From an uncultured Oscillibacter sp. (GTDB taxonomy: Bacteria > Bacillota > Clostridia > Oscillospirales > Oscillospiraceae), in NCBI GenBank assembly GCA_900548505.1, contig URKI01000014.1, positions 1-45,818 on the forward strand: a stretch of 45,818 bases of DNA. Reading direction: 5' to 3'. The notes beneath the pieces were generated by a model. That model saw nothing but the letters and a program-made list of their open reading frames with translations. It was not told where the DNA came from and ran no database searches. How positions within the stretch are numbered: position 1 is the stretch's first letter; each line of letters begins with the position of its first letter. Shown one piece after another: positions 7,747 to 15,665 of this stretch. The position numbers and the translations under genes were made by a program.

Positions 7747-7772
7747 GGGACTCACTCCCTTCCTGTGTCTAT

Positions 7773-7801
7773 AATGTACAATACTTTTTCAGTTTTGTCA
7801 A
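7773..7801 (-). promoter_or_regulatory. Strong promoter reading into the 7.4-7.75 kb region
   Basis: On the minus strand TTGACA (7796-7801) and TACATT (7773-7778) are 17 bp apart. The only things downstream are the amber-interrupted ORF and the hairpin cluster, so this promoter would make a short RNA of unknown role. Confidence 0.55.
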
Positions 7802-7876
7802 TGCGTTTTGTGCAATTTTACATTTTGCATAAATGTAAAACGTTTCGCTTTGTCATTATGGACAATTGTCCTTGAA

Positions 7877-8902
7877 TCAAAGACTTAATTCCCGGAAAAA
7901 GCACGCCAGAGACAGCTCCTCCCGCTGCCAGAACATCTCCAGCAGCGCTGCCAGGTTCTCCTCGCTGTGCTCCACCTCCCGGCAGAAGCGGCGAAGCGCC
8001 TCCCCCAGTCCGCCGCACACCGGCGTCAAGCGCTCCACAGTCAGCACCGCCAGCACGCACAGCTGCGCCCGACCCAGCAGATCTCCGTCATTGATGGCTT
8101 TGAGCAGGTGGCGGAAGGCAAAATAGCAGGCGATGCGCTCCAAAAGCACCTCGTCTCCCCGCACCGGCGCCGTCTCCTCGCCCCGGCACAGCAGCGTCCG
8201 CCAGTCCTCTTCCAGCACTTCCAGCTCTTCCAAAGCCCTGAGCGCCTCGGGAAAAAGGCCCGGCCCCGCTCCGCAGTCCAGCGCCTGGGGCTCCCACGTT
8301 TGGGCAAGGTCTCCCAGTGCCTCCCCCTGCTCCTCATCCAGCAGTCCCTGGGCCTGCCAGGCCAAAAGCAGAAAGTCCGTCAGCCGGCGGCGCAGGGGCA
8401 TTTTGCGGTCCGTGAGGATGGAGAGCATCCTCGTCCGCAGAGCCGCCAGCCCCTCCAGCCAGGGGTCTGCCGCCTCTGATTGCTCCTCGTCCTCCCAGGA
8501 GGGAAAGGTGAGCGTTTCCCGGCTGCCCAGCAGCAAGTCGTTGGCTTCCGGGCAGGCGGCGGAGAGGGTGATCTCCCGGAAAGCGCCGTAGTCCTCGATG
8601 AAGCGGGGGTGGGACCGGCAGGTGACGGAGGTGGCCGCCTCCCCCAGCTGCAGATGGATCTCACACAGGTTCTCCTCATTGAGGAACGGGCACCGTCCGC
8701 CCCGCAGGGGAAAGCAGAAGTCCCCGTCCGCGTCCGCCTGGATGACGGAGCGCAGCTTCTCCCCCAGGGCGCCGGGCACCTGAAAATACCGCAGCGCCGT
8801 CTCCTCATCCAGCACGACCTCCCACCCGGCGCAGCAGGTGTGGGGACACGCCCCCGCCAGGCAATGAAAGTCATGGAAATAATCGGCCGCTCGGTTTCGC
8901 AT
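7877..8902 (-). CDS. FliB-like Cys-rich protein (flagellin lysine-N-methylase family, 341 aa)
   Basis: The N-terminus matches the family annotated as flagellin lysine-N-methylase: a DFHCLAGACPHTCCAGW block (CxxxCC type), then CPFLNEENLCEIHLQLG, a CRSHPR motif, and a conserved SAACPEA Cys. These cysteines are typical of a metal- or Fe-S-binding YkgJ-like core. The start at 8902 is chosen because AAGGGAG lies 8 nt upstream; the 19 extra in-frame codons to 8959 lack a site and would cover a palindromic operator. No flagellar gene is in the window, so the true substrate is uncertain. It is divergent from an Fe-S protein gene. Confidence 0.75.
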   Translation of the reverse strand: MRNRAADYFHDFHCLAGACPHTCCAGWEVVLDEETALRYFQVPGALGEKLRSVIQADADGDFCFPLRGGRCPFLNEENLCEIHLQLGEAATSVTCRSHPRFIEDYGAFREITLSAACPEANDLLLGSRETLTFPSWEDEEQSEAADPWLEGLAALRTRMLSILTDRKMPLRRRLTDFLLLAWQAQGLLDEEQGEALGDLAQTWEPQALDCGAGPGLFPEALRALEELEVLEEDWRTLLCRGEETAPVRGDEVLLERIACYFAFRHLLKAINDGDLLGRAQLCVLAVLTVERLTPVCGGLGEALRRFCREVEHSEENLAALLEMFWQREELSLACFFRELSL

Positions 8903-8935
8903 ACTCTGCTCCCTTCCGCTCCGGGTCATCGGAGC

Positions 8936-8957
8936 GTATGTTGTTAAAACAACATAC
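8936..8957. promoter_or_regulatory. 22-bp palindrome between divergent genes (putative operator)
   Basis: GTATGTTGTT and AACAACATAC are perfect 10-bp inverted arms separated by AA. It lies 34 bp upstream of the FliB-like ATG and 80 bp before the Fe-S gene, in an AT-rich divergent promoter region, so it may serve both. It is not a canonical Rex or Fnr site. Confidence 0.6.
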
Positions 8958-9036
8958 AATTTTTTAATATTGTACGATACTTAACTTACAAAAACAAGCT
9001 GCCTGTTTGAACAGAGGAAAAAGGAGACACACTACT

Positions 9037-9729
9037 ATGGTAAGACGTATCATCCAGATCGACCAGGAAAAATGCAACGGCTGCGGGGCCTGCGCCGCGG
9101 CGTGCCATGAGGGTGCCATCGGCATGGTGAACGGGAAAGCCCAGCTGCTGCGGGACGACTACTGCGACGGCCTGGGCGACTGCCTGCCCACCTGCCCCAC
9201 CGGCGCCATCACCTTTGTGGAGCGGGAAGCTGCCGCCTACGACGAGGCCGCCGTCCAAGCCCGGAAGGCTGCCGCCTGCTCCGGCGGCTGCCCCGGCAGC
9301 GCCGCCCGTTCCCTGCACACGGCGCCCACAGCTGCCCAGGCGCCCGTCAGCCAGTCCGGCCCCGTGTCCCGACTGATGCAGTGGCCGGTACAGCTGAAGC
9401 TGCTGCCGGTGGAGGCGCCCTTCTACCAGGGGGCCAAGCTGCTGATCGCCGCGGACTGCACCGCTTTTTCCCGTGCGGACTTCCACGAGCGGTTCATGCG
9501 CGGACGCATCACCGTCATCGGCTGTCCCAAGCTGGACGAGGGCGACTACGCCGAAAAGCTCACGGAGATCCTGCGGCGCAACGACATCCGGGAGGTGCTG
9601 GTGGTACGCATGGAAGTACCCTGCTGCGGCGGCATCCAGCGGGCTGCGGAGACGGCTCTGCAAAGAAGCGGGAAGTTCATCCCCTGGCAGGTGGTGACAC
9701 TGGGCCGGGATGGAAATATTTTGGACTGA
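9037..9729 (+). CDS. 4Fe-4S ferredoxin-domain protein with a C-terminal CCGG motif (230 aa)
   Basis: This is probably a soluble electron-transfer protein. Residues 1-60 form a 2[4Fe-4S] ferredoxin-like domain: C13-x2-C16-x2-C19-x3-C23 is complete, whereas the second set reads C43-x5-C49-x3-C53, lacking one of the usual four cysteines. A linker rich in Ala and Cys (CSGGCPGS) follows. The C-terminal half (about 125-230) is an alpha/beta region containing VPCCGG, a motif of CCG-type redox domains. The start at 9037 follows AAGGAGA; an upstream ATG at 9007 lacks a site. A single ferredoxin gene follows after 27 bp, so both form one operon. No known enzyme partner is adjacent. Confidence 0.85.
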   Translation: MVRRIIQIDQEKCNGCGACAAACHEGAIGMVNGKAQLLRDDYCDGLGDCLPTCPTGAITFVEREAAAYDEAAVQARKAAACSGGCPGSAARSLHTAPTAAQAPVSQSGPVSRLMQWPVQLKLLPVEAPFYQGAKLLIAADCTAFSRADFHERFMRGRITVIGCPKLDEGDYAEKLTEILRRNDIREVLVVRMEVPCCGGIQRAAETALQRSGKFIPWQVVTLGRDGNILD

Positions 9730-9756
9730 TCCATTTTTAGGAAAAGGAGACTTTTT

Positions 9757-9939
9757 ATGAAAGCGATCGTAAATGACGCCTGCATCGGCTGCGGCCTGTG
9801 CGCGGGCACCTGCCCCCTGGTATTCACCATGGGAGACGACGGCCTGGCCCACGGCGGCGAAGTACCCGCCAATCAGGAGGACATGGCCCGGGAGGCCCAG
9901 GAGGGCTGCCCGGTGAGCGCCATCTCTTTGGAGGACTGA
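9757..9939 (+). CDS. Ferredoxin, single [4Fe-4S] cluster (60 aa)
   Basis: This is a small soluble electron carrier. Cysteines C9-x2-C12-x2-C15 and C51 (followed by Pro) are the expected ligands of one [4Fe-4S] cluster; C19-Pro20 is the extra pair kept from the ancestral two-cluster fold. Length and the acidic C-terminus are normal for clostridial monocluster ferredoxins. A ribosome binding site (AAAAGGAGA) lies 8 nt before the ATG. It is the second gene after the Fe-S protein and is probably its partner. Confidence 0.93.
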   Translation: MKAIVNDACIGCGLCAGTCPLVFTMGDDGLAHGGEVPANQEDMAREAQEGCPVSAISLED

Positions 9940-9950
9940 TCCTCCAAGCA

Positions 9951-10002
9951 AAAAAATCCGGCCGGGGACCCTGTAGGGTCTCCGGCCGGATCTCTTTATT
10001 TT
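9951..10002. terminator. Bidirectional terminator between ferredoxin and GGDEF genes
   Basis: A 17-bp stem with one G-U pair (9956-9972 with 9975-9991) is preceded by A6 and followed by CTCTTTATTTTT. It separates convergent genes. Confidence 0.88.
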
Positions 10003-10012
10003 TAAATGTTCC

Positions 10013-10903
10013 TCACACAGTAACGGGCATGTTCCGATTCTCCGTCTGTCCGCTGCGGCGCTTTTCCTCATACATCCGGCAGTCCGCCTGGTCCAGCATG
10101 GCCATGAGGAAAGACTGCTCTGCCAGGAACTGATTGGTGTAGGCATAGCCGAAATCTGCCGGCAGCACCGGCATAAGGGCCTGGCGCAGGTCCTCCACCT
10201 TCCGCCGCACCACAGACTCCTCGCAGTCCGTCAGGATCACCACGAACTCATCGCCGCCGAAACGGATCACCGAGTCCTGGGCGCGCACATGGCTGCGCAG
10301 CACGGCCGCTACCTCCTCCAGCACCTGATCCCCGGCCAGATGCCCCCGGGTATCGTTGATTTTCTTGAACTGCCGCAGATCCAGCAAGATGAGGCCCACC
10401 CGCAAGGGCGCCTGCTCGGCGCTGCGGTGCAGGAAAGAAAATTCGTTGAGGTAGCGCCGGTTGAACGCCCGGGTCAGCTCATCCCGGTAGAGCTTGCTTT
10501 GCAGCTCCTCCAGCCGCTCGGCCACAGTCTTTCCGTTTTCCTTTTCCACCAGCAGCTGGTCCGACACATGGCTGACGATCTCCAGCACCACCTGCCGCTC
10601 CTCCTGCGCCAGCACCAGCGTCAGCGGCTGGGAGACCACATAGAAAACGTCATTGTGGATAAACTCATATTTTGTCCGCCGGCAGTTGCCTGCCGCCGCC
10701 TGCAGACTGGTGCAGTTTTTGCAGCGGCAGTCCTTGTTCCAGACGGAAAAGCAGGTATATGACTCCTCGGTCACGCGGCCGTCACACAGCCGCAGCACGG
10801 TCGTACGTGCCGGGTCCACCAGACGGACCACGTCGAAAATCGGTGCAAGACACTGAAGCATCCACTCCATATCCTGCGCGCAATAGCGGTTTTGCTGCTC
10901 CAT
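10013..10903 (-). CDS. GGDEF-domain diguanylate cyclase with N-terminal Cys motif (296 aa)
   Basis: The C-terminal domain (about 135-285) is a canonical GGDEF domain: DELTRAFNRRYL at its start, the DLRQFKKINDTRGH substrate site and an intact RFGGDEF active site, so it can probably make c-di-GMP from GTP. Upstream (residues 1-120) is a sensor-like domain containing CRCKNC and further Cys residues (NCRRTKYEF), which could bind a metal or sense redox state; this part I cannot assign to a named family. No RxxD inhibitory site is evident immediately before GGDEF. The start follows an AGGGGAGGGA site. It is monocistronic, between two terminator or promoter boundaries. Confidence 0.9.
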   Translation of the reverse strand: MEQQNRYCAQDMEWMLQCLAPIFDVVRLVDPARTTVLRLCDGRVTEESYTCFSVWNKDCRCKNCTSLQAAAGNCRRTKYEFIHNDVFYVVSQPLTLVLAQEERQVVLEIVSHVSDQLLVEKENGKTVAERLEELQSKLYRDELTRAFNRRYLNEFSFLHRSAEQAPLRVGLILLDLRQFKKINDTRGHLAGDQVLEEVAAVLRSHVRAQDSVIRFGGDEFVVILTDCEESVVRRKVEDLRQALMPVLPADFGYAYTNQFLAEQSFLMAMLDQADCRMYEEKRRSGQTENRNMPVTV

Positions 10904-10966
10904 ACAGTGTCCCTCCCCTTTGGCCGGAGTCGTTCCCCGGGCGAAACAGGCCGCAGGGTGTTTTTT

Positions 10967-10995
10967 ATTATACTGCCATATTCAGGAAAAGGCAA
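10967..10995 (-). promoter_or_regulatory. Promoter of the GGDEF gene
   Basis: Minus-strand TTGCCT (10990-10995) and a perfect TATAAT (10967-10972) are 17 bp apart, about 65 bp before the ATG. Confidence 0.65.
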
Positions 10996-11018
10996 GTATA
11001 TGGAGCAGGGAGTAGTGT

Positions 11019-12437
11019 TCAGGTGTTGTCAGGACTGATGGGCTCCCGGGTCAGCAGGCGGCGCAATGCCTTGCCGTTGAACGGAATGAGGGGATAGAGA
11101 TACCCCTTGCCCACCAGGGGCTTCGTAGTGGCCAGCAGCACCAAAATGCCCGCGACGCCCAGCACGAAGCCCCACACGTCAAAGGCGGCCGTCACCAGCA
11201 GCAGCGCCACCCGCAGCAGTTTGAAGGCATAGCCCATCTCATGGCTGGGCTGGGCAAAGCTGGCCACGGACACGAAGGACATATACACCAGCACCTCCGG
11301 CCCCAGCCACCCCGCCTGCACGGCGAAGTCTCCCAAAATCAGCGCGCCCAGCATGGAAAAGGAGTTGGACAGGGAGTCCGGCGTGTTGAGGGACGCCAGC
11401 TTCAAAACGTCCACCAAAAACTCCACCACCAAAAGCTGCCACAAAAGGCCCAGATCCGCCGGTTCCGGGGAGGAGAGAAAGTCCAGCCAGCCCGGCAGGC
11501 GCCCCGGCTCGCTGACCATGAGATACCAGGCAGGAGTGATGAGCAGAGAGATCACAAACACGATGATGCGCAGAAGCCGCAGATAGGTGCCCACCAGCGG
11601 CGGGAAGTAGAACTCGTTAGCCTCCTGGGTGAAATCGAAAAATGTGGTGGGGAAGATCATGACGGAGGGGGAGTTGTCCACCAGCACCACAATGTTGCCC
11701 TCCATGATGCTGGCGGCAGCCGCGTCCGGCCGCTCCGTATAGCGCACCTTGGGAAAGGGATTGTACCACTGCTTGGGCCGGATGGACTCCGCCACACTCT
11801 CCTGCCCCATGGAAAGGGAGTGGACCTGGATGGAGGTGAGCTTCTCCCGCAGCTCGCTCAAAAGGCTCTGGTCCACCTTGTCCTCCAGATAGCAAAGCAC
11901 CGTGTCCGTATGAGACCGGGTGCCCACCTGCACGCTCTCCATGGTGAGCTTGGGGTCCCGGATGCGCCGCCGCAGCAGCGCCATGTTGGGCACCACCGCC
12001 TCGATAAAGCCGTCATGGGAGCCCCGGAGCACCTTGCCGTCCGCCGGCTCCGACACGCCGCGGCCCGGGTAGTCCTTGGCGTCCATGAGCGCCGCTCCCT
12101 GCAGCCCCTCCATCAAAAGCAGCGTCTTGCCCAGCAGGACGGAGGTCACGATCTGCTGGCGGTCCATGGTCACGCCCGTCTCGGAGAAGGTGATGAACCG
12201 ATCCGCGAACTCCTGCATCTGGGTCAGTCCCGCCAGGTCCTGCTCCCGCAGGGACAGCCAGAAGGCCCCCATCCGCTCCAGAATGGCGTCCCGGCCATAG
12301 CCGTCGATCACCCAGATGCGGCCCCGCCGCCCGCCGATGAGAAAATCCCGGCTCACCACGTCGCAGCTGCGGCCCACGCCCAGCTCCCGGTCAAACCAGC
12401 GGACATTCTCCATGTATTGTGTTCCAAGCAATTCCAT
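11019..12437 (-). CDS. GerA-family spore germination protein, SpoVAF-like (472 aa)
   Basis: This is a GerA/SpoVAF-family spore inner-membrane protein. The N-terminal soluble half (1-270) carries LLMEGLQGAALMDAKDYPGRGVSEPADGK-type GerA signature segments and MEGNIVVLVDNSPSV; the C-terminal half has four to five membrane helices (about 285-440) with the family's SLNTPDSLSNSFS motif. The start at 12437 is preferred over 12536 because GGAGG lies upstream and a sigma-G-like promoter lies just before it. Germinant receptors normally come as A-B-C sets, but no gerB or gerC is beside it, which fits an orphan SpoVAF-type subunit. Its presence shows that the organism can sporulate or descends from sporeformers. 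Confidence 0.9.
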   Translation of the reverse strand: MELLGTQYMENVRWFDRELGVGRSCDVVSRDFLIGGRRGRIWVIDGYGRDAILERMGAFWLSLREQDLAGLTQMQEFADRFITFSETGVTMDRQQIVTSVLLGKTLLLMEGLQGAALMDAKDYPGRGVSEPADGKVLRGSHDGFIEAVVPNMALLRRRIRDPKLTMESVQVGTRSHTDTVLCYLEDKVDQSLLSELREKLTSIQVHSLSMGQESVAESIRPKQWYNPFPKVRYTERPDAAAASIMEGNIVVLVDNSPSVMIFPTTFFDFTQEANEFYFPPLVGTYLRLLRIIVFVISLLITPAWYLMVSEPGRLPGWLDFLSSPEPADLGLLWQLLVVEFLVDVLKLASLNTPDSLSNSFSMLGALILGDFAVQAGWLGPEVLVYMSFVSVASFAQPSHEMGYAFKLLRVALLLVTAAFDVWGFVLGVAGILVLLATTKPLVGKGYLYPLIPFNGKALRRLLTREPISPDNT

Positions 12438-12461
12438 AGGCCACCTCCAAAAATGCACCGC

Positions 12462-12492
12462 TAGTATGCGTTCCGGGGCGACATTATATCCA
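12462..12492 (-). promoter_or_regulatory. Sigma-G-type (forespore) promoter of the germination gene
   Basis: On the minus strand TGGATA (12487-12492) and a perfect CATACTA (12462-12468) are 18 bp apart. The forespore consensus is TGNATA-N17/18-CATNNTA, and the transcript would start about 20 nt before the ATG. Confidence 0.65.
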
Positions 12493-12512
12493 TGGTTTGG
12501 CTTGGGCGGCGC

Positions 12513-12548
12513 AAAAAAGCCGGCCGGGAGAAACATTCTCCCGGCCGG
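12513..12548 (-). terminator. Terminator of the phosphate operon
   Basis: A perfect 13-bp stem (12520-12532 with 12536-12548, CCGGCCGGGAGAA) with a 3-nt loop is followed on the minus strand by GC and T6. It lies 12 bp after the phoR stop. Confidence 0.93.
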
Positions 12549-12560
12549 TCTCTTCTCTTT

Positions 12561-14237
12561 TCAGGATGGCGTATCTGTCCCGGACACTGGGGGGAACGTG
12601 ACCGTAAAGGTCGAGCCCTTCCCCATTTCGCTCTCCAGGGTGACGCTGGCGCCCAGATAGGCAGCGCCGTGCTTGACGATGGAAAGGCCCAGTCCCGTGC
12701 CGCCGGCGGAGTGGCTCTTGTCCACCCGGTAAAACCGCTCGAACACCCGCTCCCGGGCCTCCGGCGCGATGCCGATGCCCGTATCGGCCACGGCGACCTG
12801 GGCGCCCTGAGGCGTATCCGTGACGGTGACCGTCACGCTGCCGCCGGGGCGATTGTAGGCAATGGCGTTGTCCCAGAGGTTGTAGAGGATCTCTTCCACG
12901 ATCTGCGGCACGCCCCGCACCATGGCAGGGCCGCCCCGCAGCTCCATGGTGACGTTCTTTTTCTCCGCCGCCTGCTGCAGCTGGCCCGAAATGGCCTGGG
13001 CCTGGCTGTAGAGGTCCACCGTCTCCCAGGCGCCGACGTTTCCACCCTCGTCCAGGCGGGAGAGCTTGATGATGTCGTTGACCAGGCCGATGAGCCGCTG
13101 GGCCTCCCGGTGGATATTGCCCGCAAAATGGGGGATGTCCGCGGGCTTCACCAATCCGCCCGCCATGATCTCCGCCGTGCCCAGAATGGAGGTCAGGGGC
13201 GTTTTCAGCTCGTGGGACACATTGGCGGTGAACTCCCGCCGCAGCTGCTCCCGCTGCTCCTTTTCCGTCACGTCCAGGATCACCACCACCGCGCCGGCGA
13301 CGGCGCCGTCCCGCTCCACGGGGCTGGCGATGACCTGTCGGCAGCTGTCGTCCTTTTCCATCAACTGCTCCGTGCGCCGCCCGGCCAGGGCGCCCTCCAC
13401 GCAATGGCGGAAGCCGCTCTCCCGGTTGAGGGCATAGATGCTCTCCCCCTCCTGGGCCGGCGCATTGGTGTACAGCAGCCGCAGGGCACTGGAATTGTAA
13501 GTGAGCACCCGGGTCTGCTGATCGATGACCAAAAAGCCCTCGCTCATGTTCTCCGTGATGGCGGTGAACTCCTCCCGGCTGCGCTTGAGATCCAGCATCT
13601 GGCGCTGGATCTGCCGGTTCTGGCTGCGGATCTTGCGCAGCAGCGGGGCCAGCTCTTCATAGGTGCTGTCCGCGTCTGGAGCGCTCAGGTCGATGGCATT
13701 GATGGGCTGCACCAGCTGGCGGGAAACTCTGCCTGCCAGCCACAGTGCCAGAAGCAGCGCCAGCAGCATGACGAACGCCACCGGCTGCATGGCCTGCAGC
13801 ACCAGCACCCACACGGAATACTGGGTGTCCGACACCCGCACCACTGTCCCGTCCGACAGCCGCACAGCATAATACAAGGTCTTTTGGGCCAGGGTATCGG
13901 AATAGCGGGCGGCACTGCCCCGGCCCGTCTCCAGCGCCTGGCGGATCTCCTGGCGCTGGGCGTGATTTTCCAGCTCCCCGGCGCTCTCCCAGTTGTCAAA
14001 AAGCACGTTTCCCTGGCCGTCCACCCAGGTGACGCGGCTGCCCGCAGGCAGTCCCTCCGTCAAATACCGCATGCCGTCCATTTCCACGCCGTGGGCCACA
14101 TACGCCGTGCGGGATTCCAGCTCCGCCATGACCCGGCTCTGGAAGTATCCGTGGAGCACGCCCACAATGAGCACCAGGCACCCCAGCAGCACCGCCACGG
14201 ACACCGCCAGGATGGAGCGGAAAATTCGTTTCGTCAT
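12561..14237 (-). CDS. phoR: PhoR-type sensor histidine kinase (558 aa)
   Basis: This is the membrane sensor kinase of the phosphate two-component system. Two membrane segments (about 8-30 and 142-168) enclose an extracytoplasmic loop; a HAMP-like linker, a PAS domain (about 222-325), the dimerisation H-box SHELKTPLTS with phospho-acceptor His342, and the ATPase domain (N-box NLWDNAIAYN, G1 DTGIGI, G2 GGTGLGLSI) follow. Length is normal for PhoR of Firmicutes. It starts 13 bp after the response regulator stop, at the end of the pst-phoU operon, so Pst/PhoU signalling probably acts on it as in Escherichia coli. Confidence 0.95.
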   Translation of the reverse strand: MTKRIFRSILAVSVAVLLGCLVLIVGVLHGYFQSRVMAELESRTAYVAHGVEMDGMRYLTEGLPAGSRVTWVDGQGNVLFDNWESAGELENHAQRQEIRQALETGRGSAARYSDTLAQKTLYYAVRLSDGTVVRVSDTQYSVWVLVLQAMQPVAFVMLLALLLALWLAGRVSRQLVQPINAIDLSAPDADSTYEELAPLLRKIRSQNRQIQRQMLDLKRSREEFTAITENMSEGFLVIDQQTRVLTYNSSALRLLYTNAPAQEGESIYALNRESGFRHCVEGALAGRRTEQLMEKDDSCRQVIASPVERDGAVAGAVVVILDVTEKEQREQLRREFTANVSHELKTPLTSILGTAEIMAGGLVKPADIPHFAGNIHREAQRLIGLVNDIIKLSRLDEGGNVGAWETVDLYSQAQAISGQLQQAAEKKNVTMELRGGPAMVRGVPQIVEEILYNLWDNAIAYNRPGGSVTVTVTDTPQGAQVAVADTGIGIAPEARERVFERFYRVDKSHSAGGTGLGLSIVKHGAAYLGASVTLESEMGKGSTFTVTFPPVSGTDTPS

Positions 14238-14249
14238 GTCCGCCGCCTC

Positions 14250-14915
14250 TTATTCCCCGGAAATTTTATAGCCGTAGCCCCGGACGGTCTCCACATAGGC
14301 ACCCGCCGTTCCCAGCTTCTGGCGCAGGGTACGCACGTGGACATCCACCGTGCGGCTCTCGCCGGTGAAGGCGTAGCCCCACACGTTTTCGATCAGCTGC
14401 TCCCGGGAGAGCACCTGTCCCCGGTTTTTCAGCAGCAGGCACAGCACCTCGAACTCCTTTTGCGTCAGCGCCACGCTCTGCCCCGCCACCGTGACCGTGT
14501 GCCGGCCCGGGTCCACCGTCAGCTCACCGCAGCGGTACACGCCGTCCTCTGCCTCCGTACGCCGCAGCAGCGCCCGGATGCGGGAGAGCAGCTCCATCAT
14601 GCCGAAGGGCTTGGCGATATAGTCGTCGGCGCCGGCGTCCAGGCCCATGACCTTGTCGTACTCGGTGCTCTTGGCCGTCAGCATGATGACCGGCATTTTC
14701 CGGGTATGGGGATTCTCCCGGAGCTTTTTCAAAACGCTCATGCCGTCCTCTTCCGGCAGCATGATATCCAGCAGCACCAGCGAGGGCACGGATTCCTCCA
14801 TCCCCGCCCAGAACGCGGAGGGGCGGTCAAATCCCCGGGCCTCCATGCCCTGACTCACCAGGGTATAGATCACAAAGTCCCGGATGCTGTCGTCGTCTTC
14901 CAGTAAATAGATCAT
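14250..14915 (-). CDS. phoP: PhoP/PhoB-type response regulator (221 aa)
   Basis: OmpR/PhoB-family regulator of phosphate genes. The receiver domain has the acidic pocket EDD (6-8), phospho-acceptor Asp50 in LLDIMLP, a conserved Thr in MLTAK and Lys in AKPF; the winged-helix DNA-binding domain (about 125-221) ends VETVRGYGYKIS. The start at 14915 is chosen because AGGAGG lies 8 nt upstream and the protein then begins MIYLLEDD; an upstream ATG at 14963 has no site. It probably binds the TTTACA repeats before pstS. Confidence 0.95.
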   Translation of the reverse strand: MIYLLEDDDSIRDFVIYTLVSQGMEARGFDRPSAFWAGMEESVPSLVLLDIMLPEEDGMSVLKKLRENPHTRKMPVIMLTAKSTEYDKVMGLDAGADDYIAKPFGMMELLSRIRALLRRTEAEDGVYRCGELTVDPGRHTVTVAGQSVALTQKEFEVLCLLLKNRGQVLSREQLIENVWGYAFTGESRTVDVHVRTLRQKLGTAGAYVETVRGYGYKISGE

Positions 14916-14959
14916 CACGTTTCCTCCTATGTTCCGGCCGCGGTGCAGGCGTCCCGGAT

Positions 14960-15622
14960 TCAAATGAGCTGCTGCTCGTTGATCATCAGCTTGAACTGCA
15001 GTCCCAGTTTCTCCGCCGCCTTGCGGCAGAGGATCATCCGCTGCATGAAGATCTCGAAATAGTCCATGATGGAGCCGTACTTGGTGTCCACGGACAGCTT
15101 GAGCTTGATAAGGCTGTGCTCCTCGTTGATCTTCAGCTGGGATTTTTTCACCGAGTAGTTCACCCGGTCGTGGATATCAAAGGTGGTCATATCCTGATTG
15201 CGCACCCGGCTGCGGCGCACGTCGGATTTGTCCGCCAGGATCAGCGCCGCCGCCACCGCATTCACGGGAAGGCCGGTACCCTCGTCGTGATTGCCGATGG
15301 CCGTGACGATGGTAGCGATCTCCCCCGGATCGCAGTCCAGATTGTCCAGAATACGGAACGCCATGACCGCGCCGGACTGAGAGTGGTCAATGCGGTTGAC
15401 CAGGTTGCCGATATCGTGGAGATATCCGGCGATCTTCACCAGCTCCACCGTGCGCGCGGGATATCCCAGTGTCTCCAGGATGTAACCTGCCGTCTCCGCC
15501 ACATGGGTCACATGGGCAAAGCTGTGCTCCGTGAAGCCCAGGGCCACCAGGGACTCATCCGCCCGCTGGATATAGGTGCGGATGGCTTCGTTGTTCTTGA
15601 CTTGCTCGTATGTGAGCATCAT
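14960..15622 (-). CDS. HD-domain phosphohydrolase in the phosphate operon (220 aa)
   Basis: An HD-superfamily metal-dependent phosphohydrolase. The expected metal ligands are H37 or H40 (FAHVTHV), the pair H69-D70 in YLHDIGN, and a downstream NHDEGTG and ADKSDVRRSR segment that supplies the later His/Asp. Family members hydrolyse (p)ppGpp, cyclic nucleotides or nucleoside phosphates; the actual substrate cannot be told. There is no membrane helix. The start at 15622 follows GAGGTGG, with ATG-ATG in tandem. It sits between phoU (44 bp upstream) and phoP (44 bp downstream), all on the same strand, so it is co-expressed with the Pst system, which is not part of the classical operon. Confidence 0.88.
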   Translation of the reverse strand: MMLTYEQVKNNEAIRTYIQRADESLVALGFTEHSFAHVTHVAETAGYILETLGYPARTVELVKIAGYLHDIGNLVNRIDHSQSGAVMAFRILDNLDCDPGEIATIVTAIGNHDEGTGLPVNAVAAALILADKSDVRRSRVRNQDMTTFDIHDRVNYSVKKSQLKINEEHSLIKLKLSVDTKYGSIMDYFEIFMQRMILCRKAAEKLGLQFKLMINEQQLI

Positions 15623-15665
15623 ACCACCTCGTTTTCCTGCCGTCCGGACCGGGTCCGGCGATCTC

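Noticed and set aside
12492..14906. Plus-strand 804-residue ORF
   Set aside because: Antisense of phoR and phoP, which have clear domains in the other direction.
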